In this document: positions 45,943-55,909 of the stretch, piece by piece | Layout of the letters: each line of letters opens with the position of its first letter | How positions within the stretch are numbered: position 1 is the first letter of the stretch | NCBI RefSeq assembly: GCF_000820185.1 | Contig: NZ_CDCA01000046.1 | Span: forward strand, 20,033 to 84,032 | Source of the DNA: Aeromonas tecta | GTDB lineage: Bacteria; Pseudomonadota; Gammaproteobacteria; Enterobacterales; Aeromonadaceae | Reading direction: 5' to 3' | DNA: 64,000 nucleotides | Notes under the pieces: generated by a model | The model's database searches: none | Seen by the model: the letters and a program-made list of their open reading frames with translations, nothing else | What the model was told of the DNA's origin: nothing | Program-made: the position numbers and the translations under genes

Positions 45943-47355
45943 TCAGACTTCCTTGCTCATGCCGTATTTTTTCATCTTCTCCACCAGCGTGGTGCGGCGC
46001 ATGCTGAGCAGGTCGGCGGCGCGGGCCACTACCCCGTCCTGGGATTCCAAGGCCTGGCGGATCAGCTCCACCTCGAGGTCGGCCAGCATCTCCTTGAGAT
46101 TGAGCCCCTCCTGGGGCAGCTGCATGGAGAGCGAAGCCGTGTTGCCAAGCTCCAGCTCAGGCGGGGTCTGGAACACTGCCGCCAGCGCATCGCGCTCATC
46201 CATCTCGGTGAGACGCTCGTCCCTCGGCTCGCAGGGCAGCAGGCGGTAGCGACCCGGCAAGTCCGCCACATCGACGATCTGGTTGGGATAGAGGATGAGT
46301 AGCCGCTCGATGAGGTTCGACAGCTCGCGCACGTTGCCGGGCCAGGCGTATTGCATCAAGGACTCCATGGCGCGCTGGGTCAGACGGATCATCCCCCTGT
46401 GCTGCTCGACATGGCGGTTGAGCAGCTCCTGCAGCAGCAGGGGAATGTCGTCGGCCCGCTCGCGCAGGGGCGGCGTCTCGATGGGGAAGACATTGAGGCG
46501 ATAGTAGAGATCTTCGCGGAACCCCTGGGTGCGGATCATCGCCTCCAGATCCCGGTGGGTCGCGGCGATGACGCGCACATCCGCCTGCACCGGCTTGCCG
46601 CCCCCCACTCGGTCGAACAGGCGCTCCTGCAGCACCCGCAGCAGCTTGACCTGCATCGGCAGCGGCATGTCGCCAATTTCATCGAGGAACAGGGTGCCGC
46701 CCTGGGCCAGCTCGAAGCGGCCGCGACGGGCGGCGATAGCGCCGGTGAAGGCGCCCTTCTCGTGACCGAACAGCTCGCTCTCGAGCAGCTCCGCCGGGAT
46801 AGCGCCGCAGTTGATGGGCACGAAGGGGCCTTTGCTACGGGCAGAGAGTTCGTGGATGGCGCGGGCCACCACCTCCTTGCCGGTACCGGACTCCCCCAGG
46901 ATCAGCACGTTGGCGTCGGTATCCGCGACCTGACCGATGAGACGGCGCACCTCCTGGATGCCCCTGCCCTTGCCCACCAGCAGTCGCAGCAGGGCCTGGC
47001 CCTTGTCGTGCAATTGCTGACGCGGGTGCAAGGAGATGAAGGCCTGGCAGAAGTGCAGCTGACGAGTCAACGACTCGTAGGTAAAGGGGGCGTCACTGCC
47101 ACCGATGAAGTTGCTGTTGGGGTGACTGGCCTCAATCAGGGAGAGGAAGGGGATACGAGGGAAGGCGGCGAGCAGCTCGGCGAGGGGGCGCTCCTGCAGT
47201 TCGCCCGTCAATATCCCTTGCAGCGGGCCGGAGGATTCGATGGCCACATCAAGCTCGGGCTCGGCCACCTCCTGCCAGGGGATCCCCATGAACGAAAGCA
47301 CTGTCCCCAGCTGCTGGCGCCGCTGTTCATCGGCATCGACAATCAATACTTCCAT
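45943..47355 (-). CDS. flrA: Master flagellar sigma-54 activator FlrA
   Basis: The product is 470 residues from ATG 47355 (GAGAGG upstream; ATG 47361 or 47382 also possible). The N-terminal domain is receiver-like ([23 protein letters not shown]) but has Glu where the phospho-acceptor should be, as in FleQ/FlrA. The AAA+ domain has GESGTGKE and [11 protein letters not shown], followed by a Fis-type helix-turn-helix ([21 protein letters not shown]). It starts the flagellar cascade by activating flrBC. Confidence 0.94.
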   Translation of the reverse strand: MEVLIVDADEQRRQQLGTVLSFMGIPWQEVAEPELDVAIESSGPLQGILTGELQERPLAELLAAFPRIPFLSLIEASHPNSNFIGGSDAPFTYESLTRQLHFCQAFISLHPRQQLHDKGQALLRLLVGKGRGIQEVRRLIGQVADTDANVLILGESGTGKEVVARAIHELSARSKGPFVPINCGAIPAELLESELFGHEKGAFTGAIAARRGRFELAQGGTLFLDEIGDMPLPMQVKLLRVLQERLFDRVGGGKPVQADVRVIAATHRDLEAMIRTQGFREDLYYRLNVFPIETPPLRERADDIPLLLQELLNRHVEQHRGMIRLTQRAMESLMQYAWPGNVRELSNLIERLLILYPNQIVDVADLPGRYRLLPCEPRDERLTEMDERDALAAVFQTPPELELGNTASLSMQLPQEGLNLKEMLADLEVELIRQALESQDGVVARAADLLSMRRTTLVEKMKKYGMSKEV

Positions 47356-47629
47356 TGCCATCCTCTCCATCCTTTTCTGCACCTGAAGCCAAACTGTTGT
47401 TTTTTTCGTGCTTAATATGGCTAGCCATGCACGTTATAAGCGGCACAAAGTGCCAAAATTCTGGCGCCTTGTCAAAACTTGTCGCGCCCTGCGCACCGCA
47501 ACGCGATCGGGCTCACAGAGGACAACGTTTTTCATGTCACCGGGGAGCGAGCGAACCACAGGGGGCAGCAGAAAATGTAGCAGAAAGACGGAGGGTGTGG
47601 CTCCGGCCGAAGCCGAAGCCAAACAAGAC

Positions 47630-48478
47630 TCAGTGTTTGATCTGAGCGTGGGAGGCTGCGTAGCGGCACTCAGGGAAACGGCTGCAGGCCAAAAACAGGC
47701 GACCGACATGAGGCCCCTTCTTGGCTTCACGCTCCACCAGGGGCGCATCACAGCGCGGGCAGTGGGGGGGCTCCACCGACACCGCGTCTTCCTCATCCGG
47801 ATCGGCAAACAGGTTGTCTATCAACGCAGGCTCAGATTCAACCAGCGAGGCCTTGTCGGCGCCCGGCAACGGACCCGCCGGTATCTGCCCGTGGCGATTG
47901 TCGACCAGATCGACCCCGTCCAGCAGCAGCGGGTTGAAGGTGGGCTCGCGGCGCTCACCCGGCAGCAGATCCTCGACCGGCGCCGCCGTCTTGGAGAGCA
48001 GCGGCAGCAACTGCTCGCGCAGCTCTTCCACCTGATAATGGCTGCTCGCCGGGATCTGCAGCAGCGGCAGACCCGCACTGTCACAGGCCGATTTCAGGAA
48101 GGCATCACGGGCCTTGCGCTTCTGGTGACGGTGGGAGCTGTCATCGAGCTCGACGGCGCAGAGAAAGGAGAGATCCGCCGGATCGCACAGCAGATAGTCA
48201 AAATGCTTGGCGCTGATCTTGTTGAATGCCTGCTGCCACTTGCTCTTGCCCATTTTGCTCTCAGGGGTCAGCACATCGGCCACTCGCACCTTGGCAAAGA
48301 CCCGCGCCCGATCACCGACCGCCAGATCCAGCACCCCGAGGAAGGATCGCTCGGCCGGGCTGAACAGGGTTTCCTGCAGATCATAGGGCAACGCCTTGGC
48401 GTGCTTGCCGCGGGACCAGAAGATGGCCAGCAGGAGCAGTACCAATAACACCAATCCCGATACGACTAGGGTATTCAT
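47630..48478 (-). CDS. DUF2726 protein with C-terminal zinc ribbon
   Basis: The 282-residue protein has one N-terminal membrane segment (residues 2-21). Next comes a DUF2726 nuclease-like domain (LFSPAERSFLGVLDLAVGDRARVFAKVRVADVLTP ... FDYLLCDPADLSFLCAVELDDSSH), then a linker and a topoisomerase-type zinc finger (CPRCDAPLVEREAKKG ... FLACSRFPECRY). It is probably anchored at the inner membrane and may bind nucleic acid. Function is unknown. Confidence 0.88.
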   Translation of the reverse strand: MNTLVVSGLVLLVLLLLAIFWSRGKHAKALPYDLQETLFSPAERSFLGVLDLAVGDRARVFAKVRVADVLTPESKMGKSKWQQAFNKISAKHFDYLLCDPADLSFLCAVELDDSSHRHQKRKARDAFLKSACDSAGLPLLQIPASSHYQVEELREQLLPLLSKTAAPVEDLLPGERREPTFNPLLLDGVDLVDNRHGQIPAGPLPGADKASLVESEPALIDNLFADPDEEDAVSVEPPHCPRCDAPLVEREAKKGPHVGRLFLACSRFPECRYAASHAQIKH

Positions 48479-48668
48479 GAGCGCACTATCCAGTTCACAA
48501 AACAGAGAAGGGGCATCACTCTACCACGGGGGCCGCGGTCAGGCAGCGCAGAAATGGCCAGCGCCGCTTGCCAGCGCTTTTTTTCACTAAAATTGCGCGA
48601 GGCGGGGCTTCATATGGCCTGCCACTGCAGGCACAATGCTATCAAAACCCAATTCGAAGGAGAGCAGG

Positions 48669-49181
48669 ATGCAAAAGCAATTGGTTGTCACCGTGATAGG
48701 GGCAGACAAACCCGGTATCGTCGAGAGCCTGGCCGACATCATCACCCGCCAGCAGGGTAACTGGCTGGCCAGCTCCATGAGTGAACTGGCGGGGCAATTT
48801 GCCGGCATCTTGCATGTCAGCGTGCCCGATGAGCATTACCGCAGCCTGTGCGAGGCGCTGGTGATGCTGCCCGGTCTCACCGTCAGCTTCGCCGAAGGTC
48901 AGCTCAGCCCCGAGCCCGCCCGCCAGGTGATGCTGAGCGTCACCGGCAACGACCGCGCCGGCATCGTGCACGAGGTCGCCAGCATACTGCGCCAGCTCAA
49001 CATCAACGTCGCCGATCTCACCACCGGCTGCGAGCCCGCGCCCCACTCCGGCGCCCCGCTGTTCTATGCGCACGCCCTGGTGGCCCTGCCGCCCCAACTC
49101 GAGCTCGACGACCTGGTCACGGCGCTGGAATCCCTCTCCGATGATCTGGTGGTCGACATCGATCAGGCCGTGACAGAATAG
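48669..49181 (+). CDS. gcvR: ACT-domain protein, GcvR-like
   Basis: The 170-residue protein from ATG 48669 (GGAG upstream) has two ACT domains: [43 protein letters not shown] and [35 protein letters not shown]. This is the plan of the glycine-cleavage repressor partner GcvR, which acts by binding GcvA. The specific name is likely but not certain. Confidence 0.82.
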   Translation: MQKQLVVTVIGADKPGIVESLADIITRQQGNWLASSMSELAGQFAGILHVSVPDEHYRSLCEALVMLPGLTVSFAEGQLSPEPARQVMLSVTGNDRAGIVHEVASILRQLNINVADLTTGCEPAPHSGAPLFYAHALVALPPQLELDDLVTALESLSDDLVVDIDQAVTE

Positions 49182-49257
49182 GATCCGGCATCATCAATCT
49201 GTCATCTTTTCACGCCATTACTGCCGCGCAGACGCAACCAGATCACAGAGGCACCAC

Positions 49258-51327
49258 ATGAGCACCGACAAGCAGTATGAAGAGAAGGAGCTGAGTTGGC
49301 TCTCATTCAATGAACGGGTGTTGCAAGAGGCGATGGACAAGACGGTCCCCCTCATCGAGCGGGTCCGTTTTCTGGGGATCTTCTCCTCCAACCAGGACGA
49401 GTTCTTCAAGGTACGGGTGTCTGACGTCAAGCGCCGCATCCTCATCAACGAGGTACACGGCGGCGACGACGAGGCCAAGGTGTTGCTGCGCGCCATCCAG
49501 CAGAAGGTGATGGCGCTCGGCGAGGCATTCGACAACACCTACAAAGAGCTGCTGATAGCGCTCGCCCGCCACAACATCTTCCTGGTCAACGAGAGCCAGA
49601 TCTCCGAGGCTATCCAGCAGTGGCTGCGAGTCTTCTTCCGGGAGAAGGTGCTGCGCCACATCATCCCCATCCTGCTCAACAAAGAGGTCAACCCGGTCAA
49701 GTTCCTCAAAGACGAGCATACCTACCTCGCCATCGAGATGAAGAAGGGAGGCCAGGTTATCCAGTACGCCCTGGTGGAGGTTCCGACCGACGATCTGCCC
49801 CGCTTCTTCCAGTTGCCACCGGAAGGGACCCGCCGCAAGAAGCAGATCATCATCCTGGATAACGTCATCCGCTTCTGTCTCGACGAGATCTTCAAGGGCT
49901 TCTTCGACTACGACGAAATCGCCGCCTACGCGGTCAAGCTGACCCGGGATGCGGAGTACGATCTCTCCGATCAGCTGGACTTGAGTCTGGTGGACAAGAT
50001 GAGTGACGGCTTGAAGCAGCGGCTCACCGCCATGCCGGTGCGCTTCGTCTACGAGCGGGAGATGCCCGCCGCCATGATAAGCTTCCTGAAACTCAAGCTG
50101 CAGATAAGCTCTTACGACGCCATCATGCCCGGCGGCCGTTATCACAACTTCAAGGATTTCATCGGCTTCCCCAACGTGGGCCGGGATTATCTGGAAAACC
50201 CCAAGCTGCCGGCGCTCGATTGCCGCGACTTCGACGGCTTCGTCAACGCCTTCGACGCCATCACCAAGCAGGACATTCTGCTGTATTACCCCTATCACAA
50301 GTTCCATCACTTCACGGAACTGGTGCGTCAGGCAGCGTTTGATCCGGCGGTGAGCGCCATTCGCATCAATATCTACCGGGTCGCCAAGAAGTCGCGCATC
50401 ATTCACTCCCTCATCGACGCCGCCAACAACGGCAAGAAGGTGACGGTCGTGGTAGAGCTGCGCGCCCGCTTCGACGAGGCGGCCAACATCGACTGGGCCA
50501 ACATCCTGACCGATGCGGGGGTCAAGGTGGTGTTCGGGGTGCCGAGCCTCAAGATCCACTCCAAGCTCTGCCTCATCACTCGCCATGAACACGGCGAGGC
50601 GGTGCGCTACGCTCATATCGGCACCGGCAACTTCAACGAGAAGACCGCCAAGATCTACACCGACTTCTCCCTGCTGACCCGCCACCCGGACATCACCGCC
50701 GAGGTGGAGGGGGTGTTCGAATACATCGAATATCCCTACCGGCGCTACAAGTTCAACCACCTGCTGGTCTCCCCCATCAACAGCCGCCGCCAGCTCTATC
50801 GCCTCATCGACGCCGAGCTGGCCAACGCCAAGGCGGGCCAGCCGAGCGGCATTACCCTCAAGATCAACAACCTGGTGGACAGGGATCTCATCAACCGGCT
50901 CTACGCCGCCGGTCAGGCTGGGGTGCCTATCCAGATGATCATCCGCGGCATGTGCGCCCTGCGCCCCGGGGTGCCGGGTCTGAGCGAAAATATCCAGGTC
51001 ATCAGCATCATCGACCGCTTCCTCGAGCACCCGCGGGTCATGGTGTTCCACAACCGGGGTAACCCCCAGCTGTTCATCTCCAGCGCCGACTGGATGAGCC
51101 GCAACATCGACGGCCGGATCGAGGTGGGCACCCCCATCTACGACGAGCGCCTCAAACAGCGCATTCTGGACATCCTCCAGCTGCAGCTGAGCGACACCTG
51201 CAAGGCAAGGGTCATCGATGCAAACCAGAGCAACGAATACGTGAAGCGGGGCAACCGCCGCAAGGTTCGTTCTCAGGTTGCGATTTACGATTATCTCAAA
51301 CGCATAGAGTCAAACCATGGACAATAG
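49258..51327 (+). CDS. ppk: Polyphosphate kinase 1
   Basis: The 689-residue protein (E. coli 688) begins with [46 protein letters not shown] and has the phospholipase-D-like catalytic motif [15 protein letters not shown], with His434 as the phospho-acceptor, then [22 protein letters not shown]. It makes inorganic polyphosphate from ATP. It overlaps ppx by 11 bp. A CTGTCAT near 49198 could be half of a Pho box, but the other half is poor. Confidence 0.97.
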   Translation: MSTDKQYEEKELSWLSFNERVLQEAMDKTVPLIERVRFLGIFSSNQDEFFKVRVSDVKRRILINEVHGGDDEAKVLLRAIQQKVMALGEAFDNTYKELLIALARHNIFLVNESQISEAIQQWLRVFFREKVLRHIIPILLNKEVNPVKFLKDEHTYLAIEMKKGGQVIQYALVEVPTDDLPRFFQLPPEGTRRKKQIIILDNVIRFCLDEIFKGFFDYDEIAAYAVKLTRDAEYDLSDQLDLSLVDKMSDGLKQRLTAMPVRFVYEREMPAAMISFLKLKLQISSYDAIMPGGRYHNFKDFIGFPNVGRDYLENPKLPALDCRDFDGFVNAFDAITKQDILLYYPYHKFHHFTELVRQAAFDPAVSAIRINIYRVAKKSRIIHSLIDAANNGKKVTVVVELRARFDEAANIDWANILTDAGVKVVFGVPSLKIHSKLCLITRHEHGEAVRYAHIGTGNFNEKTAKIYTDFSLLTRHPDITAEVEGVFEYIEYPYRRYKFNHLLVSPINSRRQLYRLIDAELANAKAGQPSGITLKINNLVDRDLINRLYAAGQAGVPIQMIIRGMCALRPGVPGLSENIQVISIIDRFLEHPRVMVFHNRGNPQLFISSADWMSRNIDGRIEVGTPIYDERLKQRILDILQLQLSDTCKARVIDANQSNEYVKRGNRRKVRSQVAIYDYLKRIESNHGQ

Positions 51328-52807
51328 TCTGTACGCCGCTGTCGATCTGGGCTCGAACAGTTTTCACATGGTCATCGCCCGCCTCAATGAGGGGCGGATG
51401 CAGATCGTCGATCGCATCAAGGAGCGGGTCCGGCTGGCGGAGGGGATGGACGAGCAGCGCCGCATGTCGGACGAGGCCATGGCACGAGGCCTCGATTGCC
51501 TCGCCCTGTTCGCCGAGCGGCTGACCAACATCAAGCCTGACCAGATCCGCATCGCCGGCACCTACACCCTGCGCCGCGCCAGCAACGCCCGTGACTTCGT
51601 GCGCGAGGCGGCCCTGGTGCTCAATCACCCCGTCGAGATCATCAGCGGTCAGGAAGAGGCCCGCCTCATCTATCAAGGGGTGGCGCACACCCAGCATATC
51701 GAAGGCCAGGTGCTGGTGGTGGACATAGGTGGCGGCAGTACCGAGCTCATCATCGGTGAGGGGTTTGACCACAAGGCGCTCACCAGTCGCAAGATGGGCT
51801 GCGTCAGCTTCACCCAAAGCTTCTTTGGCAACGGCAAGCTGAGCGAGAAGGCCATCAACAACGCCGTGCTGGAGGTGCAACACCAGCTCGCCCCCATCGT
51901 CAACCAGTACCGCAAGCTCGGCTGGCAGAGCTGCCTCGGCAGCTCAGGCTCCATCCGTACCGTGCGGGACGTGTTGCAGGGGGAAGGTTGGACCGATGGC
52001 AGCATCACCCTGGCGGGGCTTGAGCGGCTCAAAGAAGAGATGCTCAAGCACAAGAAGGTCGAGCAGCTCAAACTCGCCGGTCTGACCGAGGAGCGCCAGG
52101 GGGTGTTCGCCGCCGCGGTCGCCATCCTGCTCGGCCTCTTCACCTCCCTGCCCATCGAGCGGATGGAGTATTCCGACGGTGCCCTGCGCGAAGGCTTGCT
52201 CTACGAATTCGAGGAGCGGCTGCAACATCACGACATCCGCGAGCGCACCGCCCTGGCCCTCATCAGCCACTACCGCATCGACAAGCGCCAGGCGGCCCGG
52301 GTCGAGCAGACCGTGCTCTCCCTGTTCGATGCCCTGAGCGAACCCTGGCAGATGCCCATCGAGCCCTACCGCGCCATCCTCGGCTGGGCGGCGCGGCTGC
52401 ACGAGATTGGGCTCGCCATCAACTACAGCGGCATCCATCGCCACTCCGCCTACATCTTGCAAAACACCGACCTGCCCGGTTTCAACCAGGACGATCAAGC
52501 CCTGCTGGCGGCCCTGGTGCGCTTCCAGCGCAAGGGACTCAAGCTCTCCGAGCTGCCCGCCCTGCCCAACCACGACGAGCAGACGGTGCTGCGCTGCATC
52601 CGCATCCTGCGCCTCGCGGTGGCGGCCCACCACAGACGCCAGGACAACCTGCTGCCCCCGTTGAAGGTGCTGGCCGCCGGGGATCAGCTGGTGGTTACCC
52701 TGCCCACCGAGTGGTGTGAGGATAACCGCCTGCTGATGCAGAACCTGGAGAAGGAGCACCGCTATTGCCAGGAGCAGGGCTGGCCCCTGCTGTTCCAGCT
52801 GAGCTGA
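51317..52807 (+). CDS. ppx: Exopolyphosphatase
   Basis: The 496-residue protein shows the ASKHA phosphate-binding motifs [16 protein letters not shown] and [17 protein letters not shown]. Other family features are [15 protein letters not shown] and a C-terminal HD-like half ([22 protein letters not shown]). It hydrolyses polyphosphate or pppGpp. The overlap with ppk means coupled expression. A bidirectional terminator follows. Confidence 0.97.
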   Translation: MDNSLYAAVDLGSNSFHMVIARLNEGRMQIVDRIKERVRLAEGMDEQRRMSDEAMARGLDCLALFAERLTNIKPDQIRIAGTYTLRRASNARDFVREAALVLNHPVEIISGQEEARLIYQGVAHTQHIEGQVLVVDIGGGSTELIIGEGFDHKALTSRKMGCVSFTQSFFGNGKLSEKAINNAVLEVQHQLAPIVNQYRKLGWQSCLGSSGSIRTVRDVLQGEGWTDGSITLAGLERLKEEMLKHKKVEQLKLAGLTEERQGVFAAAVAILLGLFTSLPIERMEYSDGALREGLLYEFEERLQHHDIRERTALALISHYRIDKRQAARVEQTVLSLFDALSEPWQMPIEPYRAILGWAARLHEIGLAINYSGIHRHSAYILQNTDLPGFNQDDQALLAALVRFQRKGLKLSELPALPNHDEQTVLRCIRILRLAVAAHHRRQDNLLPPLKVLAAGDQLVVTLPTEWCEDNRLLMQNLEKEHRYCQEQGWPLLFQLS

Positions 52808-52820
52808 CCGCTCCTGCATG

Positions 52821-52850
52821 CAAAGAGGCAGCCCATGGGCTGCCTCTTTG
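52821..52850. terminator. Bidirectional terminator between ppx and mgtE
   Basis: CAAAGAGGCAGCC, loop CATG, GGCTGCCTCTTTG: 13-bp perfect arms with A/T-rich ends. It ends the rightward ppk-ppx and the leftward mgtE. Confidence 0.88.
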
Positions 52851-52873
52851 CTATTGCGGGTTCGAACGCCTGC

Positions 52874-54217
52874 TTACTGCAACTCGGGCAGCAACCACTT
52901 GGCGATTTCGAAGTAGATGATGAGGCCGGTGCCATCCACCAGGGTGGAGATGAAAGGGGCCGAGACCACTGCGGGATCGATCCGGAAGCGGCGCAGTACC
53001 ATGGGGATCACCGAGGCGACGGTGGCACTCCAGAGCACGATGGCGATGATGGTCAGGGTGACCACCATGCCGATCTCGGGGCCCACCCCCAGACTCCAGG
53101 CCCGTACCCAGGCCGCGATGGCGATGGCTACCGAGATCAGCAGACCGGTTGAGAGCTCCTTCTTGAGCACGGTACCCAGGTTCTTCAGGCTCACCTCCCC
53201 CACCGCCATGGCGCGCACTATGGTGGTGGTGATCTGGGTGCCGCTGTTACCGCCGGTGCCGATCAAGAGCGGAATGAAGAAGGCCAGCGCGATGGCTGCC
53301 TCCAGCTGCTCCTCGAATGCCCGTAGCACGGTGCCGGTGTAGGCTTCGGCCACGAACAGGATCAGCAGCCAGCCCACCCGCTTGCGCCACAGCTGCCAGG
53401 GCGTCGCCTGCAGATAGGGGGTGTCGAGAGGTGAGGAGCCACCTTGGCGCTCCGCATCCTCGGTGGATTCGAGCTCCAGGATGTCGGCAGCATCATCCAC
53501 GTGGAAAACCCCCACCAGCCTGCCCTGCTCCTCCACCGGCAGGGTCGAGATGTCGCGGTCGATCAGCAGGCGAGCCGCCAGCTCCTGATCCGCCCTGGCG
53601 TTGATGCGCACCGCTTCCCTGTCCATCAGCTCGCTCACCGGTCGCAGGGGATTCGCTATCAGCAAGGACTTGAGGGAGAGGCTGCCGAGCAGACGCTGAT
53701 CGCCGTTGACCACGTATAGCTGCTGGAACAGCTGGCCCTTGTCCCAGGCGTCGTGGATCAGCTGTTTGGCGTTATCGACCGTCTCCCCCTCATGGATGGC
53801 GAGAAACTCGTGACGCATGTTGGCACCCACCGACTCACTCGGCCAGTCCAGCAGGGCGTAGAGGCCCGACTGTACCGGCTCGGGGAAGCGGGAGAGCAGT
53901 GTGTTGCGATCGCTGTCATTGAGCTTGCGCAAGATACCCAGCAGATCGCGCCTGGCCATGGCTCCCTGCAGCAGGCTGACGATGCTGGCGTGCAGCCGCA
54001 GCAAGAGGCGGCCGGCACAGTCCGGTGGCAAGGAGACGAGCAGCGCCGCACCTTCGGAGGTGGGTAGGGTATCAAAGATACAGTTGAGCTCTTCCGGACG
54101 CAGGGTCAGCAGCTGGTCGGCGCGTTGTACCGGATCCAGGTTGCGGGCAAGCCAGCCTTGCAGGGCGGCCAGGTCGAGCAGTTGATGACGATTGAGCAGG
54201 GTGTGTGTTTTCTTCAT
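52874..54217 (-). CDS. mgtE: Magnesium transporter MgtE
   Basis: The 447-residue protein from ATG 54217 has an N-terminal helical domain (LLNRHQLLDLAALQGWLARNLDP), two CBS domains (around residues 120-240, including RPVSELMDREAVRINARADQELAARLLIDRDISTLPV) and about five membrane helices. The pore signature PLLIGTGGNSGTQITTTIVRAMA is present. It imports Mg2+ and is gated by Mg2+ on the cytosolic domains. An M-box riboswitch occupies its leader, so expression should fall when Mg2+ is high. Confidence 0.96.
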   Translation of the reverse strand: MKKTHTLLNRHQLLDLAALQGWLARNLDPVQRADQLLTLRPEELNCIFDTLPTSEGAALLVSLPPDCAGRLLLRLHASIVSLLQGAMARRDLLGILRKLNDSDRNTLLSRFPEPVQSGLYALLDWPSESVGANMRHEFLAIHEGETVDNAKQLIHDAWDKGQLFQQLYVVNGDQRLLGSLSLKSLLIANPLRPVSELMDREAVRINARADQELAARLLIDRDISTLPVEEQGRLVGVFHVDDAADILELESTEDAERQGGSSPLDTPYLQATPWQLWRKRVGWLLILFVAEAYTGTVLRAFEEQLEAAIALAFFIPLLIGTGGNSGTQITTTIVRAMAVGEVSLKNLGTVLKKELSTGLLISVAIAIAAWVRAWSLGVGPEIGMVVTLTIIAIVLWSATVASVIPMVLRRFRIDPAVVSAPFISTLVDGTGLIIYFEIAKWLLPELQ

Positions 54218-54339
54218 CACAGATATCCTCATGTGATCCCGGGTCGAGCCCGAGAGCAGCCGACAGATGGCGGCCGCCGTTTGCAAGAAAACAGCAATTT
54301 GATTGACGAGTAATAGGCAGGAAATGACGCCGTTCGGCG

Positions 54340-54512
54340 TGTCATCATCCCCACGTACCAGCTTTAGCACTGCATAACGTATCCGGCACGCCGGAAGCCA
54401 CTTGGGTTTACACCTTAATCCGATGAAAACTGTCCTGATCTTGGGCGTCTCTCGACGTCGTGAGATCAGTGGCCTGTGTTTATGCAGGAGCCTCGCCTAA
54501 CGAGATGCTGCG
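54340..54512 (-). promoter_or_regulatory. M-box (ykoK) magnesium riboswitch of mgtE
   Basis: On the minus strand the conserved pieces occur in order: GTTAGGCGAGGCTCCTGCAT, the loop hairpin GACGTCGAGAGACGCC, ATTAAGGTGTAAACCC, and CAGTGCTAAAGCT at the 3' side. These match the M-box leader that senses Mg2+. A hairpin TGACACGCCG...CGGCGTCA (54325-54344) follows and may be the expression platform. mgtE begins about 125 nt downstream. Confidence 0.88.
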
Positions 54513-54697
54513 AAAAATAGCCACAGCCTTGGGCTGTGCGGGCGGCATCATCGGCGAGTCGCGGGCCTGAGTCAAGCCAAGCGGGCCGCCGGCAATAGGT
54601 TGTTACAAATTGAACGACGGGAAGGAAGGCAGATGACGAACGAGAGGAGCTGGCTCCCCCGGGCCGGGGCCGCGGGGGAGCACTATTTCAGTGAATG
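54513..54697. other. Intergenic region between mgtE leader and flgL
   Basis: No gene is visible. It should hold the mgtE promoter and the end of flg transcription. A GC hairpin GCTCCCCCG/CGGGGGAGC (54653-54681) lies after the flgL stop. It lacks a U-tail, so termination may need Rho. Confidence 0.4.
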
Positions 54698-55906
54698 TCA
54701 GCGGATATAGTCAAACAGGGTCAGCTTGCTTATCTTGCTAAACGCCAGCTGGGAGGCGCTCATGGCGGCATCCTCCTTGGAGAGCGCGGCGATCACCTCA
54801 TACATATCGGCCTCGGAGACCTTGGCTCGCGCCTGCTGATTGAGGGTGCTTAAGCCATCGTTCGAGCTCATCACCTGCTCCAGGCTGTTGAGTCGGCTGC
54901 CCACGTCCCCCTGCCCCCTGTCTATCTTGGTTCTGGCGTTGTCCATGTGGGTGGTGGCATTGGCCACCGCCAGCTGGAAGTCATCCGCCGAGATGTTGGG
55001 GTCGCGCAGGGCCGAGATGAAATCGGACATGCCGTTGAGCACGTTGTCGCTCTTTGGCGCATCCAGTGCAAAACTTTGCGCCGCGCCGCCGGCCGGCAAG
55101 TCCAGGGTCAGCTCCAGCCCGTTGAAGGCTATCTTGTTGCCCGCGCTGTAGTCGCCGCTTTGCACCAGGGTGCCGCCGCTGTCCTTGATCTCGTAGGTAT
55201 CCGGCGGGCCCACCAGGGTGTTCACGGTGAACGCGTTGCTGGCAAGGGACGAGTCGTAGTTGTTGCGATAAAAACTCTCGAAATTGCCCTGATCCCCCAC
55301 CCCGACCTTGATGTTGGCACTGGTGGCACTGGCGGTGCGCCGGGTGGCCACCGTCTCGAACAGGTTGAAGCCGGAATCATTGGCCGGGATCTGCACCGTG
55401 GGCGAGACCTGGATGCTGCGCTGCCCTGTGTCCCCCTGGAACACGTAGTTGCCGCTCGCATCCTTGACGAAGGGCTGGGTCTTGCTCTGGTTGCCACCGA
55501 AGATAAACTCCCCCTGGGAGTTCTTGCTGTTCATCAGATCGAACATCTGCTTTTGCAGCCCCTCCAACTCGCTCGCGATGGCGGTGCGCTCCTCCGAGCC
55601 CATGGCCGAGCTGTTGGCCTTCTGGATCAGGGTCTTGGCGCTCAACATGGCGGTGTTGATGGAGGTCAGGACGGTATCTTCGTGGCCCAGGCTGTTCTCC
55701 AGCAGGCTGCCGTTGACCGAATATTGCTTGAAGAGATCGATCTCCTTGGTCAGCGCCATCTTCTGGCTCATGCCGGAGGGATCTTCCCCCGCCCGGCTGA
55801 ACTTGTCACCGGTCATCAACTGCTCGTAAGCGGTGTTCTGGCGTTCGCTGACCTTGCCCATGGTGGCGAGGTTGCGGTCATAGATCATGTTGGTGGTAAT
55901 GCGCAT
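54698..55906 (-). CDS. flgL: Flagellar hook-filament junction protein FlgL (HAP3)
   Basis: The 402-residue protein begins with the flagellin-like end MRITTNMIYDRNLATMGKVSERQNTAYEQLMTGDKFSRAGEDPS and ends with ALSKEDAAMSASQLAFSKISKLTLFDYIR, the paired terminal helices of the D0/D1 domains. The middle is Gly/Ser/Asn-rich and variable. It joins hook to filament together with FlgK. It follows flgK by 3 bp. Confidence 0.96.
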   Translation of the reverse strand: MRITTNMIYDRNLATMGKVSERQNTAYEQLMTGDKFSRAGEDPSGMSQKMALTKEIDLFKQYSVNGSLLENSLGHEDTVLTSINTAMLSAKTLIQKANSSAMGSEERTAIASELEGLQKQMFDLMNSKNSQGEFIFGGNQSKTQPFVKDASGNYVFQGDTGQRSIQVSPTVQIPANDSGFNLFETVATRRTASATSANIKVGVGDQGNFESFYRNNYDSSLASNAFTVNTLVGPPDTYEIKDSGGTLVQSGDYSAGNKIAFNGLELTLDLPAGGAAQSFALDAPKSDNVLNGMSDFISALRDPNISADDFQLAVANATTHMDNARTKIDRGQGDVGSRLNSLEQVMSSNDGLSTLNQQARAKVSEADMYEVIAALSKEDAAMSASQLAFSKISKLTLFDYIR

Positions 55907-55909
55907 GAC

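Noticed and set aside
49303..51051. 582-codon minus-strand frame opposite ppk
   Set aside because: Shadow frame; ppk has full-length motifs and the opposite frame has only codon-bias artefacts (His/Gln/Val-rich).
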